DNA from: Sphingomonadales bacterium
Lineage (GTDB): Bacteria; Pseudomonadota; Alphaproteobacteria; Sphingomonadales; Sphingomonadaceae
NCBI GenBank assembly: GCA_027490095.1
Contig: JAIXYT010000033.1
Coordinates: 1 to 64,000 of the forward strand
Length of the DNA: 64,000 nt
Direction of reading: 5' to 3'
A model generated the notes under the pieces. The model had not been told where the DNA came from. It saw only the letters and a list, made by a program, of their open reading frames with translations, and made no database searches. Shown in pieces: positions 42,980-51,559 of this stretch. Every line of letters starts with the position of its first letter. Position 1 is the stretch's first letter. A program made the translations under genes and the position numbers.

Positions 42980-43463
42980 ACCGGCTGAGGTGGGGCTCGA
43001 GGCTGGTGCCCCAGTCGGCTTCCAGCGCATCCAGCATGGCCTCGAACTGGTCCTGCCCGATCATTCCGGCAATCTGCGCAGACATGGCATCCATCGCCTG
43101 CTGGGCATCACGGCGCATGCTTGCGCCGCGGTCCGTGAGCGAAATGATGAGGTGCCGGCGATCCTGCGGATCGACATCCATCGCGATCATGCCCATGTCG
43201 ACCATCTGGGCAAGTGTGCTGTGAATGCCCTGACGGGAGATCCCGAGGTTGCGCGCAATTTCCGCAGGGCGGACGGTGCCGCTGACGACGTTGGTCATCA
43301 CCATCGATTGCGTCCTGTTGACGTCGGGCCAGCCCTTGCTTCGCAACCTCGCCTGCAATCCCTCATCCAGCCAGCAGAAGCGTCTGAACAAGGCGATGAT
43401 GAGCTGATCCGATCGCATCGAAGTGGCGTTGTCCCCGAAGGCCCACCATCCCGGATAGGCCAT
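42951..43463 (-). CDS. Second MarR-type regulator
   Basis: The 170-residue protein has MVMTNVVSGTVRPAEIARNL, GISRQGIHSTLAQMVDMGM, AMDVDPQDRRHLIISLTDRG, a MarR winged-helix with the DPQDRR wing. An internal start at 43418 is possible. It faces away from the acyl-CoA ligase operon, and operator site 2 is in the gap between them, so it may be the local repressor. Confidence 0.85.
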   Translation of the reverse strand: MAYPGWWAFGDNATSMRSDQLIIALFRRFCWLDEGLQARLRSKGWPDVNRTQSMVMTNVVSGTVRPAEIARNLGISRQGIHSTLAQMVDMGMIAMDVDPQDRRHLIISLTDRGASMRRDAQQAMDAMSAQIAGMIGQDQFEAMLDALEADWGTSLEPHLSRSSPTGQQQP

Positions 43464-43522
43464 CGACGGCGCTAGAAGCTGACCGGTGCGAAAGCAAGAT
43501 CGGGGGGCGTTGTCAGGACCAT

Positions 43523-43538
43523 TTACTTAGCATACTAT
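43523..43538. promoter_or_regulatory. Shared operator, site 2 (before the ligase–kinase–enolase unit)
   Basis: TTACTTAGCATACTAT, followed by CTATC, lies in the divergent gap between the MarR gene and the ligase gene at 43599. Confidence 0.65.
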
Positions 43539-43598
43539 CTATCTGGCGCGATATGGCTGATGCGAGCGCCGTGGGGATGAGGGTCAGATCCGACAGAC

Positions 43599-45233
43599 AT
43601 GATGGGCCTGATGCAGGATGTGCCACTGACGGTGGACCGGATCTTGGACCATGCAGCAGCCTGGCATGGTCAGCGCGAGATCGTTTCCCGCGCCGCCGAC
43701 GGGCAGGTTTCAAGGTCGAACTATGCTGTGATCCGCGCGAATGCAAAACGCGTTTCGAACGCGCTTGCAGCTGCCGGCATCAGACACGGAGACAGGGTTG
43801 CGACGCTTGGCTGGAACAGCACAAGGCACCTTGCAGCCTGGTATGGCACTGCCGGAATGGGCGCGATCCTGCACACCCTCAATCCCCGTTTGTACCTGGA
43901 ACAGATCGCCTATATCGCCAACCATGCCGGTGACCGCCTGCTGTTCGCGGACCCTGCCTGCGCCGACATCGTGGGCGCCCTGCTTCGGGAGGTTCCGGCC
44001 ATCGAGGCCGTGATCTTCTTCTGCGACCGTGATGGCTTGCCAGGTTCGACATTCCCGGCAATCGCCTTCGACGACTGGATTTCCGGACATCCGGCAGAGT
44101 TTGCGTGGGGGGGCTTCGACGAGCGGACTGCCTGCGGGCTCTGCTACACCTCCGGCACGACGGGCAACCCCAAGGGCGTGCTCTATTCGCATCGGTCGAA
44201 CAGCCTGCATGCGCTGATGACATTGCAGCGAGATGCGCTGGCCTTGTCAGCGCGCGACAGCATCCTGTTGGTCGTTCCCATGTATCACGCCAATGGATGG
44301 GGTGCCGTGTTTTCCGCCCCTGCAGTTGGCGCCAAGCTGGTGCTTCCCGGGCAGCGGATGGATGGCGAATCCATCTACAACCTGATCGAAGCCGAAGCGG
44401 TCACCTATTCCGCGGCCGTGCCGACCGTCTGGCAGATGCTCCTTCAGTACGTGCAGGCCCATGGCCTGGGCTTTTCCACCCTGGAACGCGTCACGATCGG
44501 AGGCTCGGCCTGCCCGGAGTCCATTGTTCGCACCTTCCGGGACGATTACCGCGTCGATGTCATCCACGGATGGGGAATGACGGAGACGTCCCCGCTGGCG
44601 ACGGTGTCCGTGCCGAATGCCTCGGTTGCCCGGCTGTCCGACGACGAGCAGATCCGGTTCAAGCTGAAGCAGGGCCGCCTGCTGTGCGGGCTCGAATTCA
44701 AGCTTGTCGATGATGACGGGAACCGCCTGCCGCATGATGGCCGGACGCCGGGACGGCTGATGATCAGGGGGCCGACGATTGCGTCCGGCTATTTCCGGGG
44801 AGAGCAGGCGGAGGTGCTCGACGCAGAAGGCTTCTTCGACACTGGCGATATCTCTACCATCGACAGCGAAGGCTATATGCAGATCACGGATCGCGCCAAA
44901 GACGTGGTGAAGTCGGGTGGGGAATGGATCAGCTCCATCGAGATCGAGAACATCGCTATGGGCCATCCGGCAGTCCAACTTGCAGCGGTGGTCGGTGTCG
45001 CGCACCCGAAGTGGGACGAGCGGCCGGTTCTGCTTTGCCAGTTGCGGCAGGGGATGACGGCCGGGGCCTCCGACCTGCGGGACCATCTGGCTGGCCGGAT
45101 CGCGAAATGGTGGATGCCCGACGACATCATTTTCGTCAGCGAGATTCCGCTGGGCCCGACAGGCAAGATCGACAAGCGGGCGATCCGGGCCAGCCTGCAG
45201 GGTTATGCGCTGCCGTTCCGGGCGGCCGACTGA
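43599..45233 (+). CDS. Long/medium-chain acyl-CoA ligase
   Basis: The 544-residue ANL enzyme has CYTSGTTGNPKGVLYSHRSN, GWGMTETSPLATVS, GFFDTGDISTIDSEGYMQIT, RAKDVVKSGGEWISSIEIEN and PLGPTGKIDKRAIR. Its closest resemblance is to the FadD3/AlkK-type ligases for medium-chain or branched acids. It is first in the unit that continues to the alpha/beta hydrolase at 45268 (34 bp gap). Confidence 0.92.
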   Translation: MMGLMQDVPLTVDRILDHAAAWHGQREIVSRAADGQVSRSNYAVIRANAKRVSNALAAAGIRHGDRVATLGWNSTRHLAAWYGTAGMGAILHTLNPRLYLEQIAYIANHAGDRLLFADPACADIVGALLREVPAIEAVIFFCDRDGLPGSTFPAIAFDDWISGHPAEFAWGGFDERTACGLCYTSGTTGNPKGVLYSHRSNSLHALMTLQRDALALSARDSILLVVPMYHANGWGAVFSAPAVGAKLVLPGQRMDGESIYNLIEAEAVTYSAAVPTVWQMLLQYVQAHGLGFSTLERVTIGGSACPESIVRTFRDDYRVDVIHGWGMTETSPLATVSVPNASVARLSDDEQIRFKLKQGRLLCGLEFKLVDDDGNRLPHDGRTPGRLMIRGPTIASGYFRGEQAEVLDAEGFFDTGDISTIDSEGYMQITDRAKDVVKSGGEWISSIEIENIAMGHPAVQLAAVVGVAHPKWDERPVLLCQLRQGMTAGASDLRDHLAGRIAKWWMPDDIIFVSEIPLGPTGKIDKRAIRASLQGYALPFRAAD

Positions 45234-45267
45234 CTGGCAGGACGAACACCGACACCTCTGGGAGACG

Positions 45268-46398
45268 ATGATGGATCCGAACGGGATCGAGGGACTTGAT
45301 GCGCATTTCATCGGACGGGTGTCGCCGACCGCTCCTCGCATCATGGCAGGCGGGCATCCCTGCCAGGGCATCTATTGGACGCAGAGCGGCAAGCGCCCGA
45401 AGGTGGCGATCATCGCCACCCACTACAATGTCGATTTCTCGGAACACTATATCGCGCCTTACTTTGCGCGACAGGGGTTCGGCTTCCTGGGATGGAACAC
45501 GCGCTATCGCGGTGTGGAAGATCAGTTCCTTCTGGAGCATGCCGTGCTCGACATCGGCGTTGGCATCCGGTGGCTGCGCGAGGAAGCCGGCGCGGAAGCC
45601 ATCGTGATCTTCGGCAACTCGGGTGGGGGGTCGCTGATGGGGGCCTATCAGGCCGAAGCGACAACACCGACCCTGTCGGATCGATTGCCTCCGGTCGGCC
45701 AGGATGCCCTCGAGGCACTGATCAAGGGCGACCTCTATATCTCGTTCAATGCACACCAGGGGCGGCCCGAGGTGCTGACGGACTGGATGGACGCCTCGGT
45801 CGTGGACGAGACCGATCCTGTTGCAACGGATCCGGAACTCGACCCCTTCAGCCCCGACAATGGGCCGCCCTTTTCCGAGGCGTTCATCGCGAAGTATCGC
45901 GCTGCCCAGCGCGCCCGCAACCAGCGCATCACCGACTGGGCAAAGGCCGAGCTGGACCGGCTGAACGCATCCGGCATCCCCGACCGCCTGTTCCCGCTGT
46001 TCCGCTGCTGGGGCGACCTCCGCTGCATCGATCCTGCAATCGACCCTTCCGACCGCAAGGCCAACTGGTGCTACCGCGGCGATCCGCGCATCGCGAACCG
46101 CATGCCCAGCATCGGCCGCGCCAACATGCTCAGGACCTGGCTCAACATGTGGAGCCTGGAGGCGTCACCCTGCCAGGGTGCGCCCCATCTGGCGAAGCTC
46201 GATGTGCCGTCGCTTGTGGTGCAAGGCATGGCCGATACCGGGGTCTTTCCAAGCGACGCGCGCAAGATCCACGCATTTCTCGGTTCGAAGGACAAGCGCC
46301 TCGAGCTGATCCCGGGCGCGCACTATTTCGAGGACTCGCTCGCGGAAAGGCAGAATGCCGCCGACCTTGCGGGAAGCTGGATCCGGGAAAAGCTCTGA
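45268..46398 (+). CDS. Alpha/beta hydrolase
   Basis: The 376-residue protein has the strand order of an alpha/beta hydrolase: VAIIATHYNVDFSEHYIAP, FLGWNTRYRG, IVIFGNSGGGSLMGAYQAEA (nucleophile elbow GNSGG), VVQGMADTGVFPSDAR (acid) and LIPGAHYFED (His). It is larger than simple esterases owing to a cap region (residues about 160–300). It may cleave a CoA ester, ester or C–C bond; the substrate is unknown. GGGAG precedes the ATG; 45271 is an alternative start. Confidence 0.8.
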   Translation: MMDPNGIEGLDAHFIGRVSPTAPRIMAGGHPCQGIYWTQSGKRPKVAIIATHYNVDFSEHYIAPYFARQGFGFLGWNTRYRGVEDQFLLEHAVLDIGVGIRWLREEAGAEAIVIFGNSGGGSLMGAYQAEATTPTLSDRLPPVGQDALEALIKGDLYISFNAHQGRPEVLTDWMDASVVDETDPVATDPELDPFSPDNGPPFSEAFIAKYRAAQRARNQRITDWAKAELDRLNASGIPDRLFPLFRCWGDLRCIDPAIDPSDRKANWCYRGDPRIANRMPSIGRANMLRTWLNMWSLEASPCQGAPHLAKLDVPSLVVQGMADTGVFPSDARKIHAFLGSKDKRLELIPGAHYFEDSLAERQNAADLAGSWIREKL

Positions 46399-47372
46399 TG
46401 GACCCGGACGGGATTGTGGCCGGCCTTCGGCAGGCGGGGCTGATCGATGATGTCTGCCCGCCATTCGAGCCGCTGGCAGGCGGTGTTTCCTGCGACGTCT
46501 GGAAGTTGGACACGGCCAGAGGCCCAATCGTGGTCAAGCGCCCCCTGGGCAAGTTGCGGGTCGCGGCGGACTGGGAGGCCCCTGTCGAGCGATACCGGAG
46601 CGAGGTGAACTGGCTCCGCCGGGCGCGCTCCGTCGATCCCGTGATTGCGCCGGAGGTGCTGGCGGAGATTCCCGCGGAACATGCGTTTGTCGTTCGATAC
46701 CTGGAGGATAGCCCGGTCTGGAAGGAGGAGCTGGTGGCCGGGCGTGTCGACCCGGATTTTGCGGCAGCGGTCGGCCGAAGTCTGGCGGACGTTCATGCTG
46801 CAACGGCGGGCAGCGCCAGCGATCGCGCCGATTTCCAGGACAGCTCCATGTTCCATGCCCTGCGGGTCGATCCTTTCATTCTTCATGTTGCCCGATCGCG
46901 GCCGGACATTGCGCCGGCGCTGGAAGCGATTGCCGAGGATCTCTTGTCGCGCAGGGTTGCACTCGTGCATGGCGATGTGAGCCCGAAGAATATTCTGGTC
47001 GGCCCCGACGGCCCCGTGTTCCTGGATGCGGAATGTGCTGTCTATGGAGACCCGGCCTTCGATCTGGCCTTCTGTTCGACCCATCTTCTGCTGAAGACCG
47101 TCTGGCTTCGCGACGCCCGCATGAAGGAGGCCGCATGGGCCCTGATGGAGGCCTATCGCGATACTGTGACCTGGGAGGATCCCGCAGGACTGTTGCAGCG
47201 CGCCGGCCCGCTGACCGCTGCCCTTCTCCTTGCGCGCGTGGACGGGAAATCGCCCGTGCCCTATCTTGCCGAGCCTGCGGACAGGGCCATCATCCGCGAC
47301 CGGGCAATCAAGCTGCTTCGGGCGGCTGACCCGATCGACAGGCTGGTTGGTTGTTGGGAGCCCGGGCCGTGA
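46398..47372 (+). CDS. APH-family small-molecule kinase
   Basis: The 324-residue protein has the aminoglycoside phosphotransferase-type kinase fold. It has GGVSCDVWKL (glycine loop), IVVKRPL (ATP Lys), the Brenner motif ALVHGDVSPKNILV and GPVFLDAECAVYGDPAFDLA (the metal-binding Asp). The family includes kinases for choline, homoserine, methylthioribose and fructosamine. Its ATG overlaps the hydrolase stop (TGATG) and its stop overlaps the enolase-like start (GTGA), so it likely phosphorylates an intermediate handled by these two. Confidence 0.85.
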   Translation: MDPDGIVAGLRQAGLIDDVCPPFEPLAGGVSCDVWKLDTARGPIVVKRPLGKLRVAADWEAPVERYRSEVNWLRRARSVDPVIAPEVLAEIPAEHAFVVRYLEDSPVWKEELVAGRVDPDFAAAVGRSLADVHAATAGSASDRADFQDSSMFHALRVDPFILHVARSRPDIAPALEAIAEDLLSRRVALVHGDVSPKNILVGPDGPVFLDAECAVYGDPAFDLAFCSTHLLLKTVWLRDARMKEAAWALMEAYRDTVTWEDPAGLLQRAGPLTAALLLARVDGKSPVPYLAEPADRAIIRDRAIKLLRAADPIDRLVGCWEPGP

Positions 47373-48658
47373 GCGCCCGCATCACATCGATCACGGGCCG
47401 TCAGGTCTGGGACTCGCGCGGGCGGCCCACGGTCGAGGCCGAGGTGGCGCTGCAGTCCGGCGCAGTCGGCCGGGCCATTGCGCCTGCCGGAGCCTCGCGC
47501 GGAGTCCACGAGGCGGTTGACCTGCGGGATGGCGGCAAGCGGCTCGCCGGCCTTGGGGTCGACCGTGCAGTAGCCGGGATCGGGCAGGAAATCGCCCCCG
47601 CCCTGCTTGGCATGGACGCGCGGGACCAACGGGATGTCGACCGTGTGCTGTGCCAGGTCGATGGCACGCCGAACAAGGCGCGGCTTGGCGCAAACGCAAT
47701 TGTCGCGGTCTCGATGGCTGTGCTCCAGGCAGCCGCCGCCGACGCGCATGAGCCCTTGTGGCGCTATCTGGCTGGCGACAGGACCGTGCGGATTCCGCTG
47801 CCGGAAATCCAGATCTTCGGTGGCGGCGCCCATGCCGGCCGCCGCACGGATGTGCAGGATTTCATGATCATGTGCCCGGGGGCCGACTCCTTCCGCACAG
47901 CGTTGGAGATCACGCATGATGTCTATCGGGAAGCGGGCCGGTTGATGGAAGCCAATGGACCCCTCGCAGGCGTTGCCGACGAGGGCGGCTGGTGGCCGGG
48001 CTTCAAGTCCAATGAAGACGCGCTGGATACCCTGGCGCGCGCGATCGACAGAAGCGGTCACAAGGACGTCTACATCTCGCTGGACATTGCAGCGAACGAG
48101 TTCGGTGATGAGTCCGGCTATGCCATGGCGCTGGATGGTCGGCGGCTTTCGGGTGCCGAAATGGCCGAGCGGATGATCGGATGGACGAAGCGCTACCCAA
48201 TTCTCTCGCTGGAGGATCCGGCCGGGCAGGATGACTGGACAACGATGGCGTCGGTGACCAGGGCGATCGGCACCCGTGTGCAGGTGGTGGGGGACGATGT
48301 GCTCGTGACGAACGCGGGCAGGGTCACCGAAGCTGCCGGGCGCGATGTGTGCAACGCTGCGCTCATCAAGGTGAACCAGGTCGGGACTGTCAGCGAGGCT
48401 AAGGCCGCCCTGGATGCCGCGGCTGCAAGGGGCTGGGGGACGATCGTTTCTGCACGGTCGGGCGAGACCGAGGATGTCACGATCGCCCACCTGGCGGTCG
48501 GCTGGGATGCGGGGCAGTTCAAGGTCGGCAGCTTCACCCGGTCGGAACGGATGGCGAAATGGAACGAGATCCTTCGCATCGAGGAGGCGATGGGGAGCCG
48601 TGCGGTTTTTGCCGGCGCATCGGCTTTTGCGCCTGGGATCCGGAAGTCGCTTACGTGA
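47369..48658 (+). CDS. Enolase paralogue with altered active-site residues
   Basis: The 429-residue protein is an obvious enolase homologue: ITGRQVWDSRGRPTVEAEVA, VADEGGWWPGF, YISLDIAANEFG, LSLEDPAGQDDW, VVGDDVLVTNAG, LIKVNQVGTVSEA and RSERMAKWNEILRIEEAM. Several catalytic positions differ from glycolytic enolase. The loop SGASTG is AGASRG, the QEFMI glutamate is Asp (VQDFMIM), and the histidine of SHRSGETED is Ala (SARSGETED). The general base Lys (LIKVN), the Glu of DEGG and the metal Asp/Glu residues remain. It is thus probably not the housekeeping enzyme, but acts on another phosphorylated hydroxy acid, perhaps the product of the kinase before it. Confidence 0.85.
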   Translation: MSARITSITGRQVWDSRGRPTVEAEVALQSGAVGRAIAPAGASRGVHEAVDLRDGGKRLAGLGVDRAVAGIGQEIAPALLGMDARDQRDVDRVLCQVDGTPNKARLGANAIVAVSMAVLQAAAADAHEPLWRYLAGDRTVRIPLPEIQIFGGGAHAGRRTDVQDFMIMCPGADSFRTALEITHDVYREAGRLMEANGPLAGVADEGGWWPGFKSNEDALDTLARAIDRSGHKDVYISLDIAANEFGDESGYAMALDGRRLSGAEMAERMIGWTKRYPILSLEDPAGQDDWTTMASVTRAIGTRVQVVGDDVLVTNAGRVTEAAGRDVCNAALIKVNQVGTVSEAKAALDAAAARGWGTIVSARSGETEDVTIAHLAVGWDAGQFKVGSFTRSERMAKWNEILRIEEAMGSRAVFAGASAFAPGIRKSLT

Positions 48659-49575
48659 TCGTGCTGCATGCGCGCCCCAGTCCGGGCTTTCGTGCCCTGG
48701 TGGACACGATCTTCGGCCACGGGGTCGTGACCCATCTCGATGAAGCGGCGCCCCTCGACGCCGTGGCAGACAGGGTCCGGGTTCTGCTCCATGTGCTGGC
48801 CCCGGTCGCGGCAGACTTCATCGGTTCGGCACCAGGGCTCAAGCTGGTCCAGAAGCTGGGCGTCGGCGTCAACACCATCGCACTCGAGGCTGCGCAGAAG
48901 CATGGCGTGGCAGTCTGCAACATGCCGGGCACCAACAGCCAGGCGGTCGCCGAGATGGCCCTGTCACTGATGCTGGCCGTCTTGCGTCGCACCACCTTCT
49001 TCGATTCCCGCACCCGGGCTGGCGAAGGCTGGATTGCAGACCCTTCGGAGCTTGACCATGTCGGCGAGATCGGGGGGCGCACCATCGGGCTCGTGGGCTT
49101 CGGGAACTCTGCGCGGCGTCTTGCGCCCGCGCTTTCGGCCCTTGGCGCACATGTCGTCTACGCGGCGCGCAGCGCGCACGACACGCCCTTCGAACGCCAG
49201 GACATCGGGCACCTTCTGGCAACCTCCGACATCGTGTCGCTCCATGTGCCGCTGACCGAAGACACGCGCGGGCTGATCGATCCGCTGGCCATGAAGCGCG
49301 GGTCCATTCTCATCAACACCGCGCGCGGCGAACTGGTGAACCATCGGCGGCTCGTCGAAGCCCTGCAGTCCGGGCATCTGCGTGGGGCGGGGCTCGACGT
49401 GTTTGCCGAAGAACCCTTGCCTGCCGCTGATCCGATACTTGCCCTGCCCAATGTCGTTCTTGCGCCGCACATCGCCTGGCTGACGCCCGAAACGCTGGCC
49501 CGCAGCCTTGCGGTGGCGTACGACAATTGCGTCCGCCTCGATGCCGGCCAGCCCCTTCTCCACCGGGTGATCTGA
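48655..49575 (+). CDS. D-2-hydroxyacid dehydrogenase (phosphoglycerate dehydrogenase-like)
   Basis: The 306-residue protein has the NAD-binding motif IGLVGFGNSARRLA and the catalytic trio Arg (NTARGELVN), Glu (DVFAEEPLP) and His (APHIAWLT). The substrate domain starts with IVLHARPSPGF and has KLGVGVNTI. It should interconvert a 2-hydroxy acid and a 2-keto acid with NAD(P). It overlaps both neighbours (GTGA and TGATG), so it is part of the coupled unit with kinase and enolase-like protein. Confidence 0.9.
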   Translation: MIVLHARPSPGFRALVDTIFGHGVVTHLDEAAPLDAVADRVRVLLHVLAPVAADFIGSAPGLKLVQKLGVGVNTIALEAAQKHGVAVCNMPGTNSQAVAEMALSLMLAVLRRTTFFDSRTRAGEGWIADPSELDHVGEIGGRTIGLVGFGNSARRLAPALSALGAHVVYAARSAHDTPFERQDIGHLLATSDIVSLHVPLTEDTRGLIDPLAMKRGSILINTARGELVNHRRLVEALQSGHLRGAGLDVFAEEPLPAADPILALPNVVLAPHIAWLTPETLARSLAVAYDNCVRLDAGQPLLHRVI

Positions 49576-50267
49576 TGACGCTTCCGATCGTGCTGATCAC
49601 GGGCCAGCTGCTGACCGAGCTTGTCTGGTCCCCTCTGCTTGACGCCTGGCGCGACCGTGAGGTGATCCTGGCCGACAACCAGAGCGACGACAGCATCGGC
49701 GGAATTGCGCAGCGGCTGCTTGAAGCTGCGCCCACACGATTTGTTCTGATCGGGCATGCGATGGGCGGCTTCGTGGCGTTCGAACTGCTGCGCCGTGCGC
49801 CCGAGCGGATCGCGAAGCTCGTGCTGGTCTCGACCCTTGCATCGGCCGATGGCCCCGCGCAGACCGCCCGTCGCCAGGGCTATATCGATCTCGTCGAGCA
49901 GGGCCGCTTTGCGGATGTGGTCGAGGAGCGGATACCCATATTGTTTCCTGAGGCAAAGCGGGCCGATGCCCGGTTGCTGGGCATTGCCCGGCGCATGGCG
50001 GCCGAGACCGGGGCGGACATCTTCCTGCGCCAGCAGCGCGCCATCATGGCCCGGATGGACAGCCGCCCATCGCTTGCCGAGATCAATGTGCCGACCTTGC
50101 TGGTCTGGGGAGATCAGGACGGCATCACCAGCCGTACCCACCAGGACGAGATGCTGGCTGCCATTCCGGGTGCCCGCCTGGAGATCATGTCCGGTGTCGG
50201 GCATCTGCCGATGATCGAGGCGCCTGAAATCCTGCTGCCCCTGCTGACGGACTTCATCGACCCCTAG
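49575..50267 (+). CDS. Alpha/beta hydrolase-fold protein with Ala in place of the nucleophile Ser
   Basis: The 230-residue protein follows the alpha/beta hydrolase plan. It has VLITGQLLTELVW, FVLIGHAMGGFVAFELLRRA, LLVWGDQDGIT (acid) and GVGHLPMIEAP (His). The nucleophile elbow reads GHAMGG, where family members have GHSMGG, so the serine is alanine. It therefore cannot act as a normal serine esterase; a non-covalent lyase role or loss of activity are the options. It closes the coupled unit and overlaps the convergent gene by 4 bp. Confidence 0.82.
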   Translation: MTLPIVLITGQLLTELVWSPLLDAWRDREVILADNQSDDSIGGIAQRLLEAAPTRFVLIGHAMGGFVAFELLRRAPERIAKLVLVSTLASADGPAQTARRQGYIDLVEQGRFADVVEERIPILFPEAKRADARLLGIARRMAAETGADIFLRQQRAIMARMDSRPSLAEINVPTLLVWGDQDGITSRTHQDEMLAAIPGARLEIMSGVGHLPMIEAPEILLPLLTDFIDP

Positions 50268-51307
50268 AGAAGCTCTGCCCGGACCAACGCGGTCCCGTCG
50301 ACCATTGCCTTCAGCTTCGCCTGGGAATGGGCGCGGCTGTGGTACTTCATTCCGCAATCGGGCGCGATCCAGAGCCGCGCCGGATCCACATACCGAAGCG
50401 CTTCCCGGATGCGGGCGGCGACGCATTCCGGGGTTTCGACGTCGGGAACCGATAGGTCCAGGACACCGTACATGATGGTCTTGCTTGGCAATTCGGCCAG
50501 GATCGCAGGGTCCAGGCCGGGCTGGGCCGCTTCGATCGAGATCACGTCGATTGCCGAGGCGTCCAGTTCGCCGAGGAAGTCATAGGCTTTCGGCTTCGCC
50601 ACGCCGGCTCCGTGCACCATTGCATAGCCAAAGCAGATATGGAGCGCCGTGGTTCCCTCGACACCGTCGAGAGCTCGATTGATGGCGTCGATCGCGTAGG
50701 ACTTCGCGTCCTGTGCCCTCGCCTGAAGATAGGGCTCGTCGAGCTGGACCACGTCGATTCCGGCCGCGAACAGGTCCTTGATCTCGGCATTCACGGCGTC
50801 CGCATAGTCCATCGCGAGCGATCTGGCGTCCCGATAGAAGGCGTTCTCTGCCTGCTGGGTCATGGTGAAGGGGCCGGGCAGGGTTATCTTGACGGGCCGG
50901 GCCGTATGGCGGCGCAGGTAGCCAGCATCCTGCACCTCTATGGGGCCGATCCTTCGTATCAGGCCTGAGACGAGCGGGACAGGGTTGGACTTTCCCGTGC
51001 GGTCGATCGCAGTGCCATGCCTTTCAGGGTCAATGCCCGAGAGTGCATTTGCCAGGCGGTTCGAATAGCTTTCGCGGCGCATCTCGCCGTCACCGATGAT
51101 GTCGATCCCCAGTTCTTCCTGGTCGCGGATTGCCGTCAGCGTGGCAGCGTCCTGCGCGTCGGCGAGCCAGGGCACCGGAATGCGCCAGAGTTCTTCGGCA
51201 CGAACTCGAGGGGGCAAGCTGGCTTTCAGACGGTCGCGGTCGATGAGCCAATCGGGCTGGGGGTAGCTGCCGACAATGGTGGTGGGCAGGATCGGGTGGT
51301 CTCTCAC
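50264..51307 (-). CDS. MetE C-terminal-domain-like zinc methyl/alkyl transferase
   Basis: The 347-residue protein matches the catalytic domain of cobalamin-independent methionine synthase, without the N-terminal half of MetE. It has TTIVGSYPQPDW near the start, IGDGEMRRESY, VVQLDEPYLQAR, zinc-ligand motifs ALHICFGYA (His-x-Cys) and WIAPDCGMKYHS (Cys). Stand-alone proteins of this type include methionine synthases and alkyl transferases such as epoxyalkane:coenzyme M transferase. The GTG at 51307 with AGGA upstream is preferred; an ATG at 51340 touches operator site 3 and lacks a binding site. Confidence 0.82.
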   Translation of the reverse strand: MRDHPILPTTIVGSYPQPDWLIDRDRLKASLPPRVRAEELWRIPVPWLADAQDAATLTAIRDQEELGIDIIGDGEMRRESYSNRLANALSGIDPERHGTAIDRTGKSNPVPLVSGLIRRIGPIEVQDAGYLRRHTARPVKITLPGPFTMTQQAENAFYRDARSLAMDYADAVNAEIKDLFAAGIDVVQLDEPYLQARAQDAKSYAIDAINRALDGVEGTTALHICFGYAMVHGAGVAKPKAYDFLGELDASAIDVISIEAAQPGLDPAILAELPSKTIMYGVLDLSVPDVETPECVAARIREALRYVDPARLWIAPDCGMKYHSRAHSQAKLKAMVDGTALVRAELL

Positions 51308-51339
51308 GGCAATTCCTGTTGCTTCGACCTTCGGGACCA

Positions 51340-51355
51340 TTGATTAGTATTCTAT
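51340..51355. promoter_or_regulatory. Shared operator, site 3 (before the MetE-like gene)
   Basis: TTGATTAGTATTCTAT is followed by CTAATT. It lies 33 bp upstream of the preferred GTG start. Confidence 0.55.
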
Positions 51356-51559
51356 CTAATTCAAGTCCAGGATTGCAGGCGTGCCGGATTATCGATCGGG
51401 ATGCGACAGGCACGCTGGCCCAGATTCCTTTAGCCCGGGCGCTGGTCCGCCCGGAGGCCGAAGCAGGCTGCGATCATCGCGTGGGGGCGCGCAAGGATCG
51501 CGTGCCAAAAGAAGGCGCCAAAGTCAGTGGAGGTCCTGGAAGCGCTTGCGCGCAGCGCG

